Below, piece after piece: positions 22,801 to 35,400 of a DNA stretch of 64,000 bases. The notes beneath the pieces are model-generated. The model was not told the DNA's origin. It searched no databases and was given only the letters and a program-made list of their open reading frames with translations. Position 1 is the first letter of the stretch. Each line of letters begins with the position of its first letter. Position numbers and translations under genes: made by a program. The stretch covers positions 7,816,399 through 7,880,398 of the forward strand of contig VZDJ01007755.1 of NCBI GenBank assembly GCA_008694505.1. The letters are read 5' to 3'. This DNA is from Cyanoderma ruficeps (taxonomy: Eukaryota; Chordata; Aves; Passeriformes; Timaliidae).

Positions 22801-25644
22801 AAGTGTTTATTTGCCACCTGTTACCTAGGGGTTACCTTGATATATTATCAAAATTTGGTATTGATAATATAAGTCTCATTCAGCTTTCAGAACAGAACTG
22901 TAAGGCTTATGGGAGTGAGCCTGCCCATCCATGCATTATAACCTTTTACACCTTAGATAAGATGTGGTTCCATCATTCACTGCAGGTGAACTCCTGAAGA
23001 ATAGCAAACTATTTCTGATGCCAGTCTTTGGAGTCAGTCTTTTAGCAAAATAGGATTTCATTGTATCTAACAACTATTTTCACATGCATTTGAAAAAGTT
23101 TTAGGAAATGACATGTAAGGGACTATATTAAATTAGTTTCTAACAACTGGAAAACTGTAGAGTAATTTGTGCGGGAAGCAATTTCTAAAGGTCACTTGTT
23201 CCATATTCCCAGATAAAAACAGGCCCAGCTTAGGTCAGATTGCACAGGCCTGTCTGAGGGCAAGTTTTGATTATCTCTAAGGATGGCGTTTCATACATTC
23301 ATCAAACAATAAAAATCAGATGAGTTTCAGTCTTCCTGGGCAAACAAAATGGTATTGTAGTTGCAGGACAAATCTGAAGTAATAGGCTGAAGCAGCATTG
23401 TAAGTGGGGTATTTTTATTTTACCACTAGGAATAGTTCTTTCTGAAATGTAACCTATGATATTAAAAGTTGAAAACATTCTGAACTGAAAAAATGCCTGG
23501 TTAGTATATAAGTATCTGGAAATTTACAGAAAATCTGAATAAGCTCATTTGCCTATATCTTTCTATAGATATATAAATGCACTGAAAAAACACCTCCTCT
23601 GAAAAGGATTCATTTTATCTTTAGGCAACTGTGCATTATTAATGGGAAGAGCCATTAATCTCCAGAGTTAGGATCACCAATATGATTTAAATACTAATTA
23701 CAAGACTGCTAATGATGGAACTAAATAATATTGCACTTAAATAGTATTACAAAGATTTCAGTTCTGTCTATAGCTTTTACTGTCATGCTTTTAAATTTTT
23801 GGATATTTCTCTTTTCTTCGCTTTCTAGATTATTGTGCAAGTAAAAGTGCAATCATTGGAATGATGGAAGCCATAAATTCAGAACTGTATCATGGAGGAA
23901 AACATGGCATTAAAACCACAATCATTTGCCCTTATTTTATTAGTACTAGGTTAAGCAAAGGCTTCAAAAGCGCGTAAGTAAAGCTTAGATTTGTACTATT
24001 TCATATGTAAAAAATAATTGCCTCTCACCGGGTATATCATATTCACTTTTTGGTTGGTTGACGATTTTCAATTCAATATTTTTGCCCCATTGGCACAGAC
24101 AACTATGTTTTTTGACACAAAGAAATGCAAGTTTTGCATACAGTCAATAACAAGGACTGTGTAATAACCTCACAGACAAGGAACAGCTGGGGATACACAG
24201 CAGTATTTAATGGCTAAGGGAACCTTATTTGTCAGGAGAGAGATAATGTTCTCTGCCCCAAGTAATGTGGGCAGTGTAATTACAGTTATGGCTCTCAGAA
24301 TAGCCATGACCTGTCCTTATTAACTGTGCCCCACTGTCTATACTCCAGGTACTGTACTTCTGAGTGAGAGCAGCTGTGGTGATGGTATCTGGTGCTTGGC
24401 TCTGTGGCTGCAGTGAGGTGAGAGGCTGCAAGCACTGAATGAGCCATTGCAGGAGTGCAGTACCAGTGCTCTTGGTTTTTCAGTGCTCTGCTCCTGCTTG
24501 CACCACTCATCATCGTGAATGAATGCAAGTATATGTATGCAGAGCAGAGCCCTTCTCCTGGCTGGTGACAAACCTGGTCCTGGTCTATTTACCTGTTCAC
24601 CTCAGCATTTGCAGCAGAAAAGGACTGATGGAGAGCAATGATGCATAGAGCAGCACATAGTATGGCTAAGCTTGGAAGTTTCCAAAGCTGAAATCAATGT
24701 GGGCATCAACTTCATTTTGGTCAGCTTACAAAAAAGTCATTAAATTCACGGCATCATCAAAGTGCTTTCAATTTCTTTTGATGATAGCAGGAGCAAAATG
24801 TTTGGAGATTCCTTTTCAAGACTACTTGAGGGGAAGAGGGAAAATGCATAAATTATTTAATTATGTATGTGTGTGTATTTATCTCAAAAGTAGAGTTTCA
24901 TAATTTCATTACCTGTTTTTCTTGTTTTACAGAAAACCCTGTTTGTTTCCTGTTTATGATCCAGAGTATGCAGCCAGCAGGATTGTGGATGCTATTAAAA
25001 AGGAAAAATTTTATCTGATCATGCCTCCAGCTGTATACTTATTTGGTCTCAAAATGTAAGCATGTGACTTGTCTTCTAGCGTTACCTTCTGTCCTTTGCC
25101 ATATGCCTGTAAAATCATCAGGAAAGTTTAGTCAAAACAGTCCTTCAGTTAATATTCCTGCAGTCAATCCAGTTACATGTACCTAATTTTAAAGAAACAG
25201 TGAGTTAGATTTTTTAATAATCTAGGCGAATAACATTCCTCTGGGCTCTTCTGTTTTGACCTGCAGTTGGGTATAGAAACTTCAAAAATTTTCCTGAGAT
25301 AGTACACTTGGAGCAATGCCTGGTCTAGCGCTGTCTGCTTCCAGTCCCTGCCACCACTGCAGGCTGGGCTGTCACAAAACCTCTCAGTCTGTCATTCGTT
25401 TTCACGATTTATAACATTGAAGTGCCAAATGTGTTACTGCCAGACATTAGAAGTATTGAGCACATATAATGTCTTTGTCATTTCTTTATTTATAGAGTAC
25501 CTTTTTGGAAAAAAAAAAAGAAAAGGTTAATTCAATGTTTGTCTCTTCAGTTTCCTTCCTAGAAAAGCAGTGCTATTCTTTGAGTCTTACATTAAGTTCC
25601 CTGAGAGCATGGAAGAAGCCTTCGGTCGGAAGAAAAAGGATTGA
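16805..25644 (+). CDS. SDR16C5: SDR16C-family retinol dehydrogenase, complete six-exon coding region
   Basis: Short-chain dehydrogenase expected to oxidise all-trans-retinol to retinaldehyde with NAD at the ER/lipid-droplet membrane. Coding exons: 16805-17131, 20493-20624, 22053-22152, 23829-23973, 24933-25055 and 25551-25644. All junctions are AG/GT and the lengths sum to 921, giving 306 residues plus TGA (human SDR16C5 is about 309). Residues 11-29 form the hydrophobic N-terminal anchor. The cofactor motif TGSANGIG is at 44-51, Asp69 ends the second strand as expected for NAD, and Asp96 lies in the CDCS motif. The catalytic set is Asn147, Ser175, Tyr188 and Lys192 (DYCASK). The usual NNAG is NNTG at 122-125. 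The C-terminus (FLPRKAVLFF...GRKKKD) matches the family's tail. PENK upstream on the same strand fits SDR16C5, but an SDR16C6-type paralogue cannot be excluded. If the last intron is not removed, the frame stops one codon into it (ATG TAA). Confidence 0.9.
17132..20492 (+). other. SDR16C5-like intron 1
   Basis: Begins GTAAGA and ends TTTTTTTTTAATTCAG. No other gene is seen in its 3.4 kb. The last 90 bases (about 20404-20487) are a long T-rich tract interrupted by GGGG/GTTTG blocks, forming an exaggerated polypyrimidine tract. Confidence 0.7.
20404..20487 (+). repeat. T/G-rich low-complexity tract before exon 2 acceptor
   Basis: Runs of T broken by GGGG and GTTTG units lead into the exon 2 acceptor (AG at 20491-20492). 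It functions at least as a polypyrimidine tract; its complement is A/C-rich. Confidence 0.75.
21030..21083 (+). mobile_element. CR1 LINE 3'-end fragment
   Basis: The stretch reads AGAGTTGGACTCAATGAT, then GGTCTCTTCCAGCCTAAATG, then ATTCCATGATT. This is the characteristic last 50-60 bases of a CR1 element in plus orientation. The upstream part is missing or too diverged to recognise. Confidence 0.85.
21559..21574. repeat. (TA)n microsatellite
   Basis: Eight AT units in intron 2 of the dehydrogenase gene. Confidence 0.9.
22153..23828 (+). other. SDR16C5-like intron 3
   Basis: Begins GTAATT and ends CTTTCTAG, in phase 1 (splits Asp187). No gene or clear repeat is seen inside. Confidence 0.7.
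23974..24932 (+). other. SDR16C5-like intron 4
   Basis: Begins GTAAGT and ends TTGTTTTACAG, in phase 2 (splits Ala235). Overlapping minus ORFs at 24225-24571 are in three frames of one GC-richer patch and have no support. Confidence 0.7.
25056..25550 (+). other. SDR16C5-like intron 5
   Basis: Begins GTAAGC after AAAAT and ends TGTCTCTTCAG, in phase 2 (splits Ile276). An alternative AG at 25497-25498 would give a short lysine-rich tail and stop without the family's C-terminal motif. Confidence 0.7.
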
Positions 25645-26280
25645 AAACAGAAGTATTCTGACAACCTCAAGAGCCATCCAGTTGGACATTTTCAGTAAAA
25701 AAATCATTATAAATCATATTTATTCCTTAAAAAAAATTTACTTTTTTTTATGCTATTTTATATTGGTCAGCATGCCATTTAATTCTTCACAACTGTCTTT
25801 TAAGTCTTTATGTTTGGCAATTTTCTGAGAAACTTTTGAAAAATCACTAAAATTTAAAATTAATTAGGTGTTACGTTGAGTGACAAGCAACAATTTTGTG
25901 TGGACTGTACTGTCTTCAGACTGAAACTTCAATGAGGTATCCTGTAAGTGTGGAACACAGTTCTGTTGTGAATCATGGGAAAAGAAAGACAGGAGGAATA
26001 CCTCATGTGTTCTTGGAAAATTATGGTTGAAATCTCTCATTGTATTTGGAGAGAAGTCATACCCATGTTCTTCAACTGTCTTCAAATGAAATTACAACCT
26101 AAAGGTCCTAAAGAACAAAAAAATCCCCAATAGCATAAGTTTGGAGATCAGTTGCATAAAATATGTGCTGGTACTTAATTGATAAAAATCAATCCTCATG
26201 TAATTTTTAAAAAAATGCTAACCTAAAATGTTTATAATTGGCTTAATTTAAAAATGAATAAATAAACTGCATAGCAGAAT
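25645..26280 (+). other. SDR16C5: 3' UTR of the SDR16C5-like gene
   Basis: AT-rich sequence after the stop codon. Two overlapping AATAAA hexamers at 26257-26262 and 26261-26266 are the first strong polyadenylation signals, giving a 3' UTR of about 640 bases. Another AATAAA lies near 26475. A 73-codon minus ORF (25864-26085) inside starts at a non-ATG codon and has no support. Confidence 0.55.
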
Positions 26281-27435
26281 AGTGAATCTACAAAGCCTTG
26301 TTTATAAACCCCTAAGGAATTACAGAGAACATTTAGCAGTCCTCTATTGACCATGTTTGCAATCATAATTCAATTGTATTTAACTAAACTCATACTTACA
26401 AGCTCCCAGATACAAATAGTTATAAGAGTACACGCTATTGAAATCCCTGTGTTTCCAAAGTATGCGTGCATTCAATAAATTCTTTCATGTACAAGTAGAT
26501 ATTCCAGGGAAACTTTTCTCTGAGATAAGGAAAAAGCTATCTGAAGTTTGGCTCTTTGGAAAGCACGGTTTATTGATTTATATTGTTTAAAACTCTCTAG
26601 GTGATGAGTAATTAAATACTATTTTCTTCTAATAAATGAGACAGCAAAGGCTAAATTGCTTCCTGCAAATACCCATCATTTTCTCAATTGCAGGCAAATA
26701 TGTTGAGTATTGGGATTCCCTTGTTCTGCATGAATGTTACCATTTGGCTCTAGATCTATGATCCTTTTTAAGTATGATTACAGGAGTCAATGCAAATTGA
26801 CATGACATGTTTAGGAATATATTGTGGGCCTGAACATCTTAATGCATAATTTCATTGCTGGTGCTGCAGAGTTTAAGAGCAGGGCTCATGAGGTGAAAAA
26901 AATATATTTAAAAATGATTTGTGAAACGAGACTCCCACTTGAAGTAGTGTCACATGCTAGTGACATTAATATATGGTGAATTATCCATCATTTAAATGTT
27001 AAAGATTTCAGGATGAAATATTTGCAGGCAAGGAGCTCTTTTAAGGGCTCACTTTTCAGTACGTCTTTCTTGTTTTCTGTTTTTTAACTAGAGTATATCA
27101 ACCTTACCACCTACATCTGCAGTTGTAAGTTCACCAACCATATAGGCAGGACATGAGTAGGTTAAGAATAATGTAAAGGAAATAATGCCCTATTTTCTAA
27201 GCTATATTTGACCTACCCTGCACAGCCACCTGCAAAACCTTATTCTGTATTGTTGCAACCTTGGCCAAGGACACTTTTGGCTCCATATTCTTTTCAGGCT
27301 AATCTGCTTGTCTCAAGAAGGAATTTGTAAAGCTTATACTTTCTAAGTCTCACAGTGATCTGTTAGATCTTCTTATCCATCCTAGAAATCAGTAACTCAC
27401 TCTTTTTCGTGAAAATACCAGGAAAATAGTTTCAG

Positions 27436-27475
27436 GGTTTGGGGTTGGTTGGTGGTGGTGGTGTTTGGGGGGGAG
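27436..27475. repeat. G/T-rich low-complexity patch
   Basis: GGGTTTGGGGTTGG followed by GGT repeats and a run of seven G. The G-runs could form a G-quadruplex on the plus strand. Confidence 0.7.
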
Positions 27476-30400
27476 TAGTTTCTCTTTTTTGTGTAGAAAA
27501 GAAGTGTGATAGATCTAGTAATACAATTCTAAAACTGTAAGCCAAAACCTTCCTATTAAAGCTCAGAAGATGCATTTGAATGGTGATCCTGTTTTTTAAT
27601 AGAAAATTATCTTCATATTTTGAAATACTATATTATATTTATTTTGAAATATCTATTATATTATTTTGAAATACTACATAAATGTGCCACTTAATAAATA
27701 TCTCAGAGTTATCAGCAACTCCTGAGAATTGTGTCCTGTATTTCTTTGAGGCTTTCATCTTATTTGTAATTCCTCTATGACAAAACATTTTTACAGGAGA
27801 AATTCTGTTACTACAGAAGCGGCAAATGAAACTGAAATACAGTTTATCTTAATTTTTTTCTTTTTTCTTACTCCTTGTTCTCTGGAAAACTGAACACAGC
27901 CTGTGTTGCTGCACCAATAGTGAGATAATCTGTGATGTCAGTTTGTTGCTCTTGTTTTATGCCCATTGATACAGCATAGCTATTCTGAGCACATTTTTCA
28001 TATAAAGGAAGTTGTAGTATTGAGTATCTTATGAAGAACATCAATCATATTCAAATTATAGGCATTTTGAGAAAGAAACATTTGATTTAGTCTGGGTCTG
28101 GTTTGTAATCTAAATCTTTGAATAAACCTTAGAGACAATGATATGCAACTTTGATTTCTCATTAATTTCATTCTTCTACATTACTTAGTTCCTCTTTTAG
28201 TTCAGAGCTTAATGTTTCCACCCAAATTCCTAATGTGTTCCCTCTAAGTCATTATTACAGGTTTTCATAGATGCTCAAGTTCTTCATTTATATACCCAAG
28301 CATGTAATAAAAGCCCAGAGACACTGAGATGCAACTTGCAGCAAATCATAAAAACAACTGGACTTTCCCAGAAATTGTGATAGCCTGTTCTGCTTTATCA
28401 CCTGTATTGGCACTGTCCCATTAAATATGAAAACATTCCCATAAAAACCTCCATCTTTCTGAAGGCCTGATCACCCTCTATTATTTTAGAAGGATGGCTT
28501 TTATAGAAAACACTCTAAGAATACTCAAAGCTAATTTGAGGTTAGTTTCACATACTAAAATGAAAAACGTATTTCCAAATCCTGCAATATTTGAAGTCTT
28601 TTTCATTAGTAACTTGTATTTTCTCAGCCTGTCTCTGGAAAGATGTTTAGTTCACAGTTCCCACAGGTTATGGGACAATTGTGGAGAGACATTTGGCACT
28701 GGAAGTCAGGAAATCCCCTGTTTCTCTGTCACTACCTTTGAAGTTACTTGTACCCTGAGAAAAAAAAAAATATAGTGAAAGCTGCATAAACTATATGTAC
28801 TATCCCTGTCTTTCGTAATTACCTGTCCTGGGGAAAGGAGGCTTCATGCTTATACAATTTTTCATGGTAACTACAAAAAGAATTTTCATCTCTTTACTTT
28901 TACACCTAGAGAAATGTTATTACTTTTTATATTGCCTCATGATTTTCAATATTTCATATAATTTCATGAGGACGAAAGATCTGAATCAATCCAAAGAGCC
29001 TAGTTGTTAACAGATCAAAATTCTACATTGATTACTACTATGGATTTTTCTAGTTTCTTTCTGAAGTCAATACAATGCCTCTGTTCAATACTTCAGATTC
29101 TTCAGCATGCTACAGGCTGCTAATAAAGAATGACTGTGTAATTTAAAAAGGAATTAATACAGCTCTAATTGCCTTCTACCATTGCACAGAACTGTTGCTG
29201 AAGCCAAACAAATGGTCAGGTGGCCTTCCACTTCATTAACTAATCTCAGTTGGCAGCAGTGATTTAAAGAGTCACGAGGCATTGTTCAATGCTTTCATAA
29301 ACTCCACTCTTCCATGGTCTTCACTGATCAAGTGCACTGTGTTGGTGGAAGGGGCATTCTAGCAGTTGTTCTGTTGCTTCCTCCATTGCTTCTTTCTCAG
29401 AAATGCAGTTAACAAATGAAACATTAATAGTTCCAATATCTATTTTGAGTGCTTTTACACACTTAAAGATTCTTTTTTGCAACTGAATGAGCTGAGTAGA
29501 GCTGGCCTGAAGAGCCCATCATGTTGCCTGTCTGTCTGGGATGATATGCTAGGAGGTAACAGGAAATAAGGAATTAGATACTCCTACAGAACAGGAAAAG
29601 AAACCAGAGGGTGTGATAGTCCCGAAAAGATCTTTGAAACCTACTTAAAGTGTGACAGCAAACTAAAAGAAGGAAATCAGGCTAGACCTGATGTCTACTT
29701 TGTTGTCTAAAGCCCTTCATTCTCTATAGCTTGGATTTCCCTGGAAGCGGAAGGAATATCAGTGCCCTGATGGCTAAACTGGAAAATCTGAATCCCTGCA
29801 CAAATTAAGACCCATGATTCTAACCATGTCTGCAAAAGCAGGAGATGAGACACTGTAGGACCATACAGGAATGGAAATTAGAAGGAAATTGTTCCTCTTC
29901 AATATTTAAGCTGTGTTACATAGGACTCTGCTTGCCTTACACACATCTGGTTACCACCTGGTAAACTGGTGGTGTTTATTTAATATACATAATTCTTTAA
30001 TATATAATTTCATAGCAGCTGATTTCCTGTTTTGCAAAGGTTTTACAATGACTTTCTAATCAGTTATTTCCTTCCATTTGCATTTTTACAATCTGCTTTC
30101 CAAGGAAGGAACATACTTTTAGGCAAAAGTCAGAAGCCACTGCAATAACTAAAGCAAGAATCAGAAAAATAAATACCACTTCTTTTATTTAGGAACAAGT
30201 TTTTTACAAATCAGCAGAGGAAACACACAGAATTCCTACATGAGGAGCAAGCCCCATAATTTGAGAATCATGGTAAAAGCATGTCACAATGGAAAAATTA
30301 TTTCAAGCACACATAATAGCAACTGATGCGTTGTTGGGATAAATTCTCGTCACCCGTGCTCTGTAAATGAAAGATGTTTCCATCTTGGAAATGGCATCAT

Positions 30401-30906
30401 ATCTAGTGGCACTGATGATAACAACTAGTTTTAGTGGTTTATATTCCACTACATGCAAAATACCTTTAAAATAACTCCTTCAATACTACTGCACCACAGA
30501 TGCATTCAGATTCTTCTTAAAATAACCTGATAAAATATCTAAAAGGGAAGTGCAGAAGGCTGCCATTAGAAGAATTTGATAATATTACACTTGCAGCATT
30601 GTGTTGCTCTTGTACTATTACTAGGAAATGTTGTCTTTCTGGGGGAATATGAAAAAGAAGCATTTAACATTAGGTGGTACTGCATGCAAGAAAGAGATTG
30701 TACATGTTTAATTCTTAAGTGCACAAGCCTTCTTTTTGTCTTAGTATTTTTATGTTTCCAGCTTTTTGTTTCTGGTTTCTTCACTTTCTTGTTAGAAAAT
30801 TATCCTTAGTATTTTTCATGTGCAGCTTTAAAATTGTCTCAGAGACAGCTCAGTCACTGGGAATCTTCTTTGAAGCTTTTGTATCATTCTTATTTCCCTC
30901 CTCCCT

Positions 30907-30929
30907 CCCCCCCCCAAAAAAAAAAAAAA
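30907..30929. repeat. Poly-C/poly-A run
   Basis: Nine C then thirteen A in a row. It is simple sequence, possibly the A-tail of an old retroposed insert, but no body of one is visible. Confidence 0.7.
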
Positions 30930-33900
30930 TCAGAACTTCAGATTGCATGAAAGGCAAGTTTGCCTTAAACTGAGACACATTTGGAGCTATCCTAGTGCTC
31001 TAGGTCACTGACAGAGAAAGCAAAAAGAGGAACTTAGATTATCTGGATAAAATTCTGTGTAAGGAATGCTTGCCTATTAACAGGGCTGCGGCAGTAAAGA
31101 GGAAGGCCACAGAGGGACGACAGGATTTCTTGCTCGTTCATTGTTATTCATTAAAAGAGTAAATCTTCCAAAATCATGTTTATTAAATTGTGACATTTGG
31201 GAAAGGGGATTAAACAAACAGGTCTGTGATCTTTTTCTAATTCAACAAGGAAGTTGTAAAAAACACGTAAACTGTGTCTGTAATAAATAGCCTTGGAACC
31301 TACTTCACTTAAGTTTTCCCATAAAGCATATTAGCTGCTTTGGTCAAAAAACAGAATTAGCTGTAAAAAATGAATTTTTTTCCTTTGTCTAGCTGAGACT
31401 CAGAGTTCCCAAAGGGTATCAAGAAAGAAAAAGGAGCAGGAAATCTCTGATTTTGCACTTTATATTTAGTCCAATGTATATGAGCAGCAGTGCCTGGTAT
31501 ACTGTGGATTCAGGGTGTGTCTAGGATCCAGGACAGTGTTAGGTTTTCCCAGACCCTCAGCCTTACTGCTGCCTTCTGCCTGGGTGGCACAACAAGGGTA
31601 AAGCTCTGCTTGTGGGGCTCACCAGAGCCACAGCACAAAGATCCAGCATGCTCTGCCTTCACTTGGCTCTTCTACCACACTTCTCATCAGCTTTGCTGTC
31701 TGGCACCTAAATGTTGCTAAAATCTGACAGCAAATCAATATTCCACTAATTGCAAAAATGAAAAAAATTCCATTTTCAAACTCTCATTGCTTGTAAATGA
31801 TGGCCATTTACAAGAGACAAAAACTTCTAAGACTCTTTCTTATAAGGAATACTTATCTCCAGATATATTTATTTCAGCCTGTCATAGTCAGAAAGAACTA
31901 ACCACTTTGCCTAAAACCGTAAGTCACAACAAGACCAATGAAAAACAACAAAATAGAAAGGTAAATGGAAAAATATTTTTAGCACCTTTGCCAAATCAGC
32001 GTTCAAAATCTCGGGCATGGGAGAGCATTTATCCTGAGTAGATATTAGCAGAACAAATTGTATCTCTGATATCAGTGACCTGCTTCCACACAAATGTGGA
32101 GAGGAAAACCACAGGAGTTTGCAGTCATTTTGAGAAACATGTATCAGAAAGGTACTCAATAACAAAATGTCTCCAAACAATAAAATTCTTGACAGAAATA
32201 TTCTGTTAAAAAATGGCTATTTCACTAGTAATACACATTTTCATTAAAGCAACAGGTTTGATTAATGCCTATCTGACTGCTCGTTCACAGCTTAATTTTT
32301 CCCATCCTGAGAAAAGGAACCAAGGAAAGAGTAGGTGACTCAGAAAAACGAAAATGTGTTCAAAGTTGGCTGCCACTATTCTTACCACAAACAGGACAGG
32401 CTTGTGCTTGGAAGCAAGGATAATTTCTCTGAAAAATACTGCTTCACAATACTAAGAAAGGTAGAAAAGCTGTCTTCTCTGACAGTAAAATTCTCTGACT
32501 GAATTAAAAATACAGAAGGAGTTGGTCTTTTTTTTTTTAACCAATCATTGTGGAACAGATTTGATTAATGAATTTCAAATGTATTTACAGTATTTTGCTA
32601 GATGTCCTATTTTTCCTCATTGAAAAACCACAGAATAAACTATGCTAATTAAATATATTTAAATCTTTGCTGGTTTTCACTTCTTAATAACATGATGGCA
32701 TGTGCTTTGCTTGCACATGAACATCTTCCTTTTGATCACCAGCTATCATGTAAGGTCCCTCCAGAGCCTAAACAGGAAAATTACTATTTCTGATGGTGTT
32801 ACTTTGAATTCAAAGCACATTACATAGAATTGTAGCCCACTTTAAACTGGAGATCGAACTGTGCAGCACTTGTTTATTTAAGCTAAAATGTATTTGCTCG
32901 CCTGAATGATCCTGCAGCAGTAAGTAAGTGATCTGTCTCATTTAATTTTAGTCATCTGGAGGTGAGGTGGCAGACCCAAACTACTCATTTCACTGCCTTA
33001 TTGCTTTCTGAGAGCAGCAATTTATTTCCACGAGCAGATGAGGAAGTTTGGATGGATTTTCTACCCTGAGATGTCCACTTGATTGTTTAAAAATGGGATA
33101 AAGGAATTTCAATCTGTATTCTTAGTGATATCAGCTCAAATACTTGGACATTTAATATGCATCACAGGACAGACAGGAAGGATATAGCTAGTCTGTATTC
33201 AAGTTCAAACATATTAAAAATAATGTATATACTATAACTACATGTAAGGTCAAAACATCACCATGCTGTTGATATGTTGGATTATTCCTTCTTTCTTCAC
33301 TTCATAGATTAGCTATTAGTTATAACGAATAAACTTGTACTGATTGGGCAAGTTGGAAATAATGGATTCTGAGCTGAGTGCAGCAGGCAGTTGAAACACC
33401 AGATGTCCTCCCTATGGCTATTGAATTAGCAATAGGTGCTCAAACTGGTATTTTGCGTAAAAACCTTCTGGTAAAATCTAGCTCAAATCACTCATTCCCC
33501 AGGGAGATCAAAGTGGAGTGAAAGGTTTTTACACTTTAGAGGGTATTATCCTCCAGAACATGCTGCTGAGGTTAGGAATGGGTACTTCTCATTTCTAAAG
33601 CAGCTTTGGTGAATGTGGTCTTGGCTAAAAGGTTTGCCTGCCCTTTCTTATTCACAGTTTCAGAAAGGAAACCATGTCATGAAATGCAGTGATGCAGATA
33701 TGAAGTTTGAGTTCAAGTTCTGATTTTTTTTAAATCCCTTTATCAACATGGAGATTTCCAGAGTGCCTTTTAAGATTTTATGTTAGTTAGGAAAGCTGGT
33801 TTTCACTTATGAAAACTAAGCTGCTATAAACATGAAAATTAAGCCTGCCTTGTACAGGTAAATAAGGTAGGCTTAATATGGAAGGACAACTAGGAAGAGT

Positions 33901-34424
33901 GAAGAGTTGATTTCCAGAGTGGAGGTGAGGTGTTTGGGAAAACTGTGCTGCGGGCTCTGCTCATTTCGTGTATTTGTTACTGGTATAGAATAGAGGATTA
34001 AGTAGCAGAATGATCTGATGACATTAAGGACACTTGAATTACTTATTTCACTCCCTTCTTAATTCGGCACCTTTGTGTCCCAGGCATCCCTAGAGCAGAT
34101 GTAATAGCTAGCTGCCAGCTAAACTAAGGCAAATCTGTTTCATTTTTTCCCCACATGAAATCTGGTCAACATTTTCAGGTTAGTTCATGGAAGGCATGAC
34201 TCTGTGGGGATGGTGAACTGCACTATGGCCAGAATACAGGAGAAAAGAGGAACCAAATGACCCATTATAAGCCTGAAGGAGAAGTACATGGGCAAGAGGG
34301 AAAGATATCATGGTCCCTGTGAGCCTGGCACTTGGACATAGACATAACTCAGCTTAATATACCAACAGGGACACCAAACTACAGAGAACACCCTGGCATG
34401 ATGGCATTCTGTCACACACACATA

Positions 34425-34690
34425 GATTCCTTTCTGTTGGAAAAGACATACAGGATCGTTGAGTCCAACTGTTAACCCAGCACTGCCAAGTCCATCACTT
34501 AACCATTTCCCTGAGGGCCACATGTACTTTAAATAGCTCCAGAGATGGTGACTCCACCACTGCTCTGGGATGCCTGATCCAATGCTTGACTATTTATTTA
34601 GAGAAGATTTTTTCCCTTAATCTCCAGTCTAAACCTCCACTGGTAAAATTTGTGGGCCTCTTTCAATTTCCTCTTGTCCCTGGTTTATTT
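34425..34690 (-). mobile_element. CR1 LINE 3' fragment, minus orientation
   Basis: Reads as the complement of a CR1 3' UTR: GTTGAGTCCAACTGTTAACC, CACTGCCAAGTCCA, GATGGTGACTCCACCAC, GATCCAATGCTTGAC and TTTCCTCTTGTCCCTGG occur in the order typical of a CR1 subfamily. It abuts a CpG island on its right. Confidence 0.85.
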
Positions 34691-34789
34691 CCCATACAGT
34701 CCAGTTCTCGCTGCATTTTCCTTCAGCTCATCAGCTGCTCCCGAAGTTATGGAGGGCACAAGAGACCACAGTCCTGCAGGAAAATAAAC

Positions 34790-35400
34790 CTGCCCTAAAC
34801 CTGCTCTCTCCTTCCGTTCCAGGAACGTCCCAGAGCGGGTGCCCGCCCGTGTCCCGGCACCCCCGGCACTCTCAGCATCCCTCCGTGCCCGGGCTGCCGC
34901 GCCAGCCCTCCCTGCTTTCAGCACCGGGGAACGCTTTGTATTACCGATCCACACACTCACCGTATATCCATGGCTATTAAATTCTGTTCAATTGGCATCT
35001 TCCACACCAGGAACTTCACTTATTAATGAAACATCATATAAGCAGTTCATCTTCCCCCCCCCCCGAACATATAATTTTAATACATTTATATAATATTTTA
35101 ATAATTATGTTGCAATTTAATAACAATTTTTATCTTTTTAATAGCATCGGCTATTTGGAAAGAAGAAGAAAAGCCTTCGAGGGTCGCCAAACCACCAGTG
35201 CACCGCCCTCGGCGGCAGCACCGGTTCCCTGGAGGAAGCAGAGGGCTCGTCCCGTGAGAGCAGAGGGCGGCAGGCGGGACAAAGGCTCCGCTGCCGGGGA
35301 CGGCCGCCGCCCCGATGGGAACCCGCCGGCGAGGGAGGAGCATCGGCAGCTCCGTCCTGCATCTCTAAGAGGCGATTTCACAGACTCTTCACTTGTTCCT
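34790..35400. promoter_or_regulatory. Split CpG island, possible promoter
   Basis: Two CpG-dense blocks (about 34800-34960 and 35165-35370) flank an AT-rich stretch containing a C-run at 35055-35064. The left block is bounded by a CR1 fragment. Overlapping ORFs on both strands are composition artefacts. No recognised gene starts here. In AT-rich bird DNA an island this size usually marks a promoter, but no transcript direction can be chosen. Confidence 0.4.

Larger units (their letters stand above)
26281..34420. other. Gene-poor interval
   Basis: I find no exon with good splice signals, no RNA gene and no clear transposon in these 8 kb. Small features are a GT/GGT-rich patch at 27436-27475 and a C-run followed by an A-run at 30907-30929. 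The longest ORF (28494-28775, 93 codons) has no recognisable features. Confidence 0.5.

Noticed and set aside
25499..25573. Alternative last exon of the dehydrogenase
   Set aside because: Gives a poly-Lys tail and a stop without the conserved C-terminus, whereas acceptor 25550 restores it in phase.
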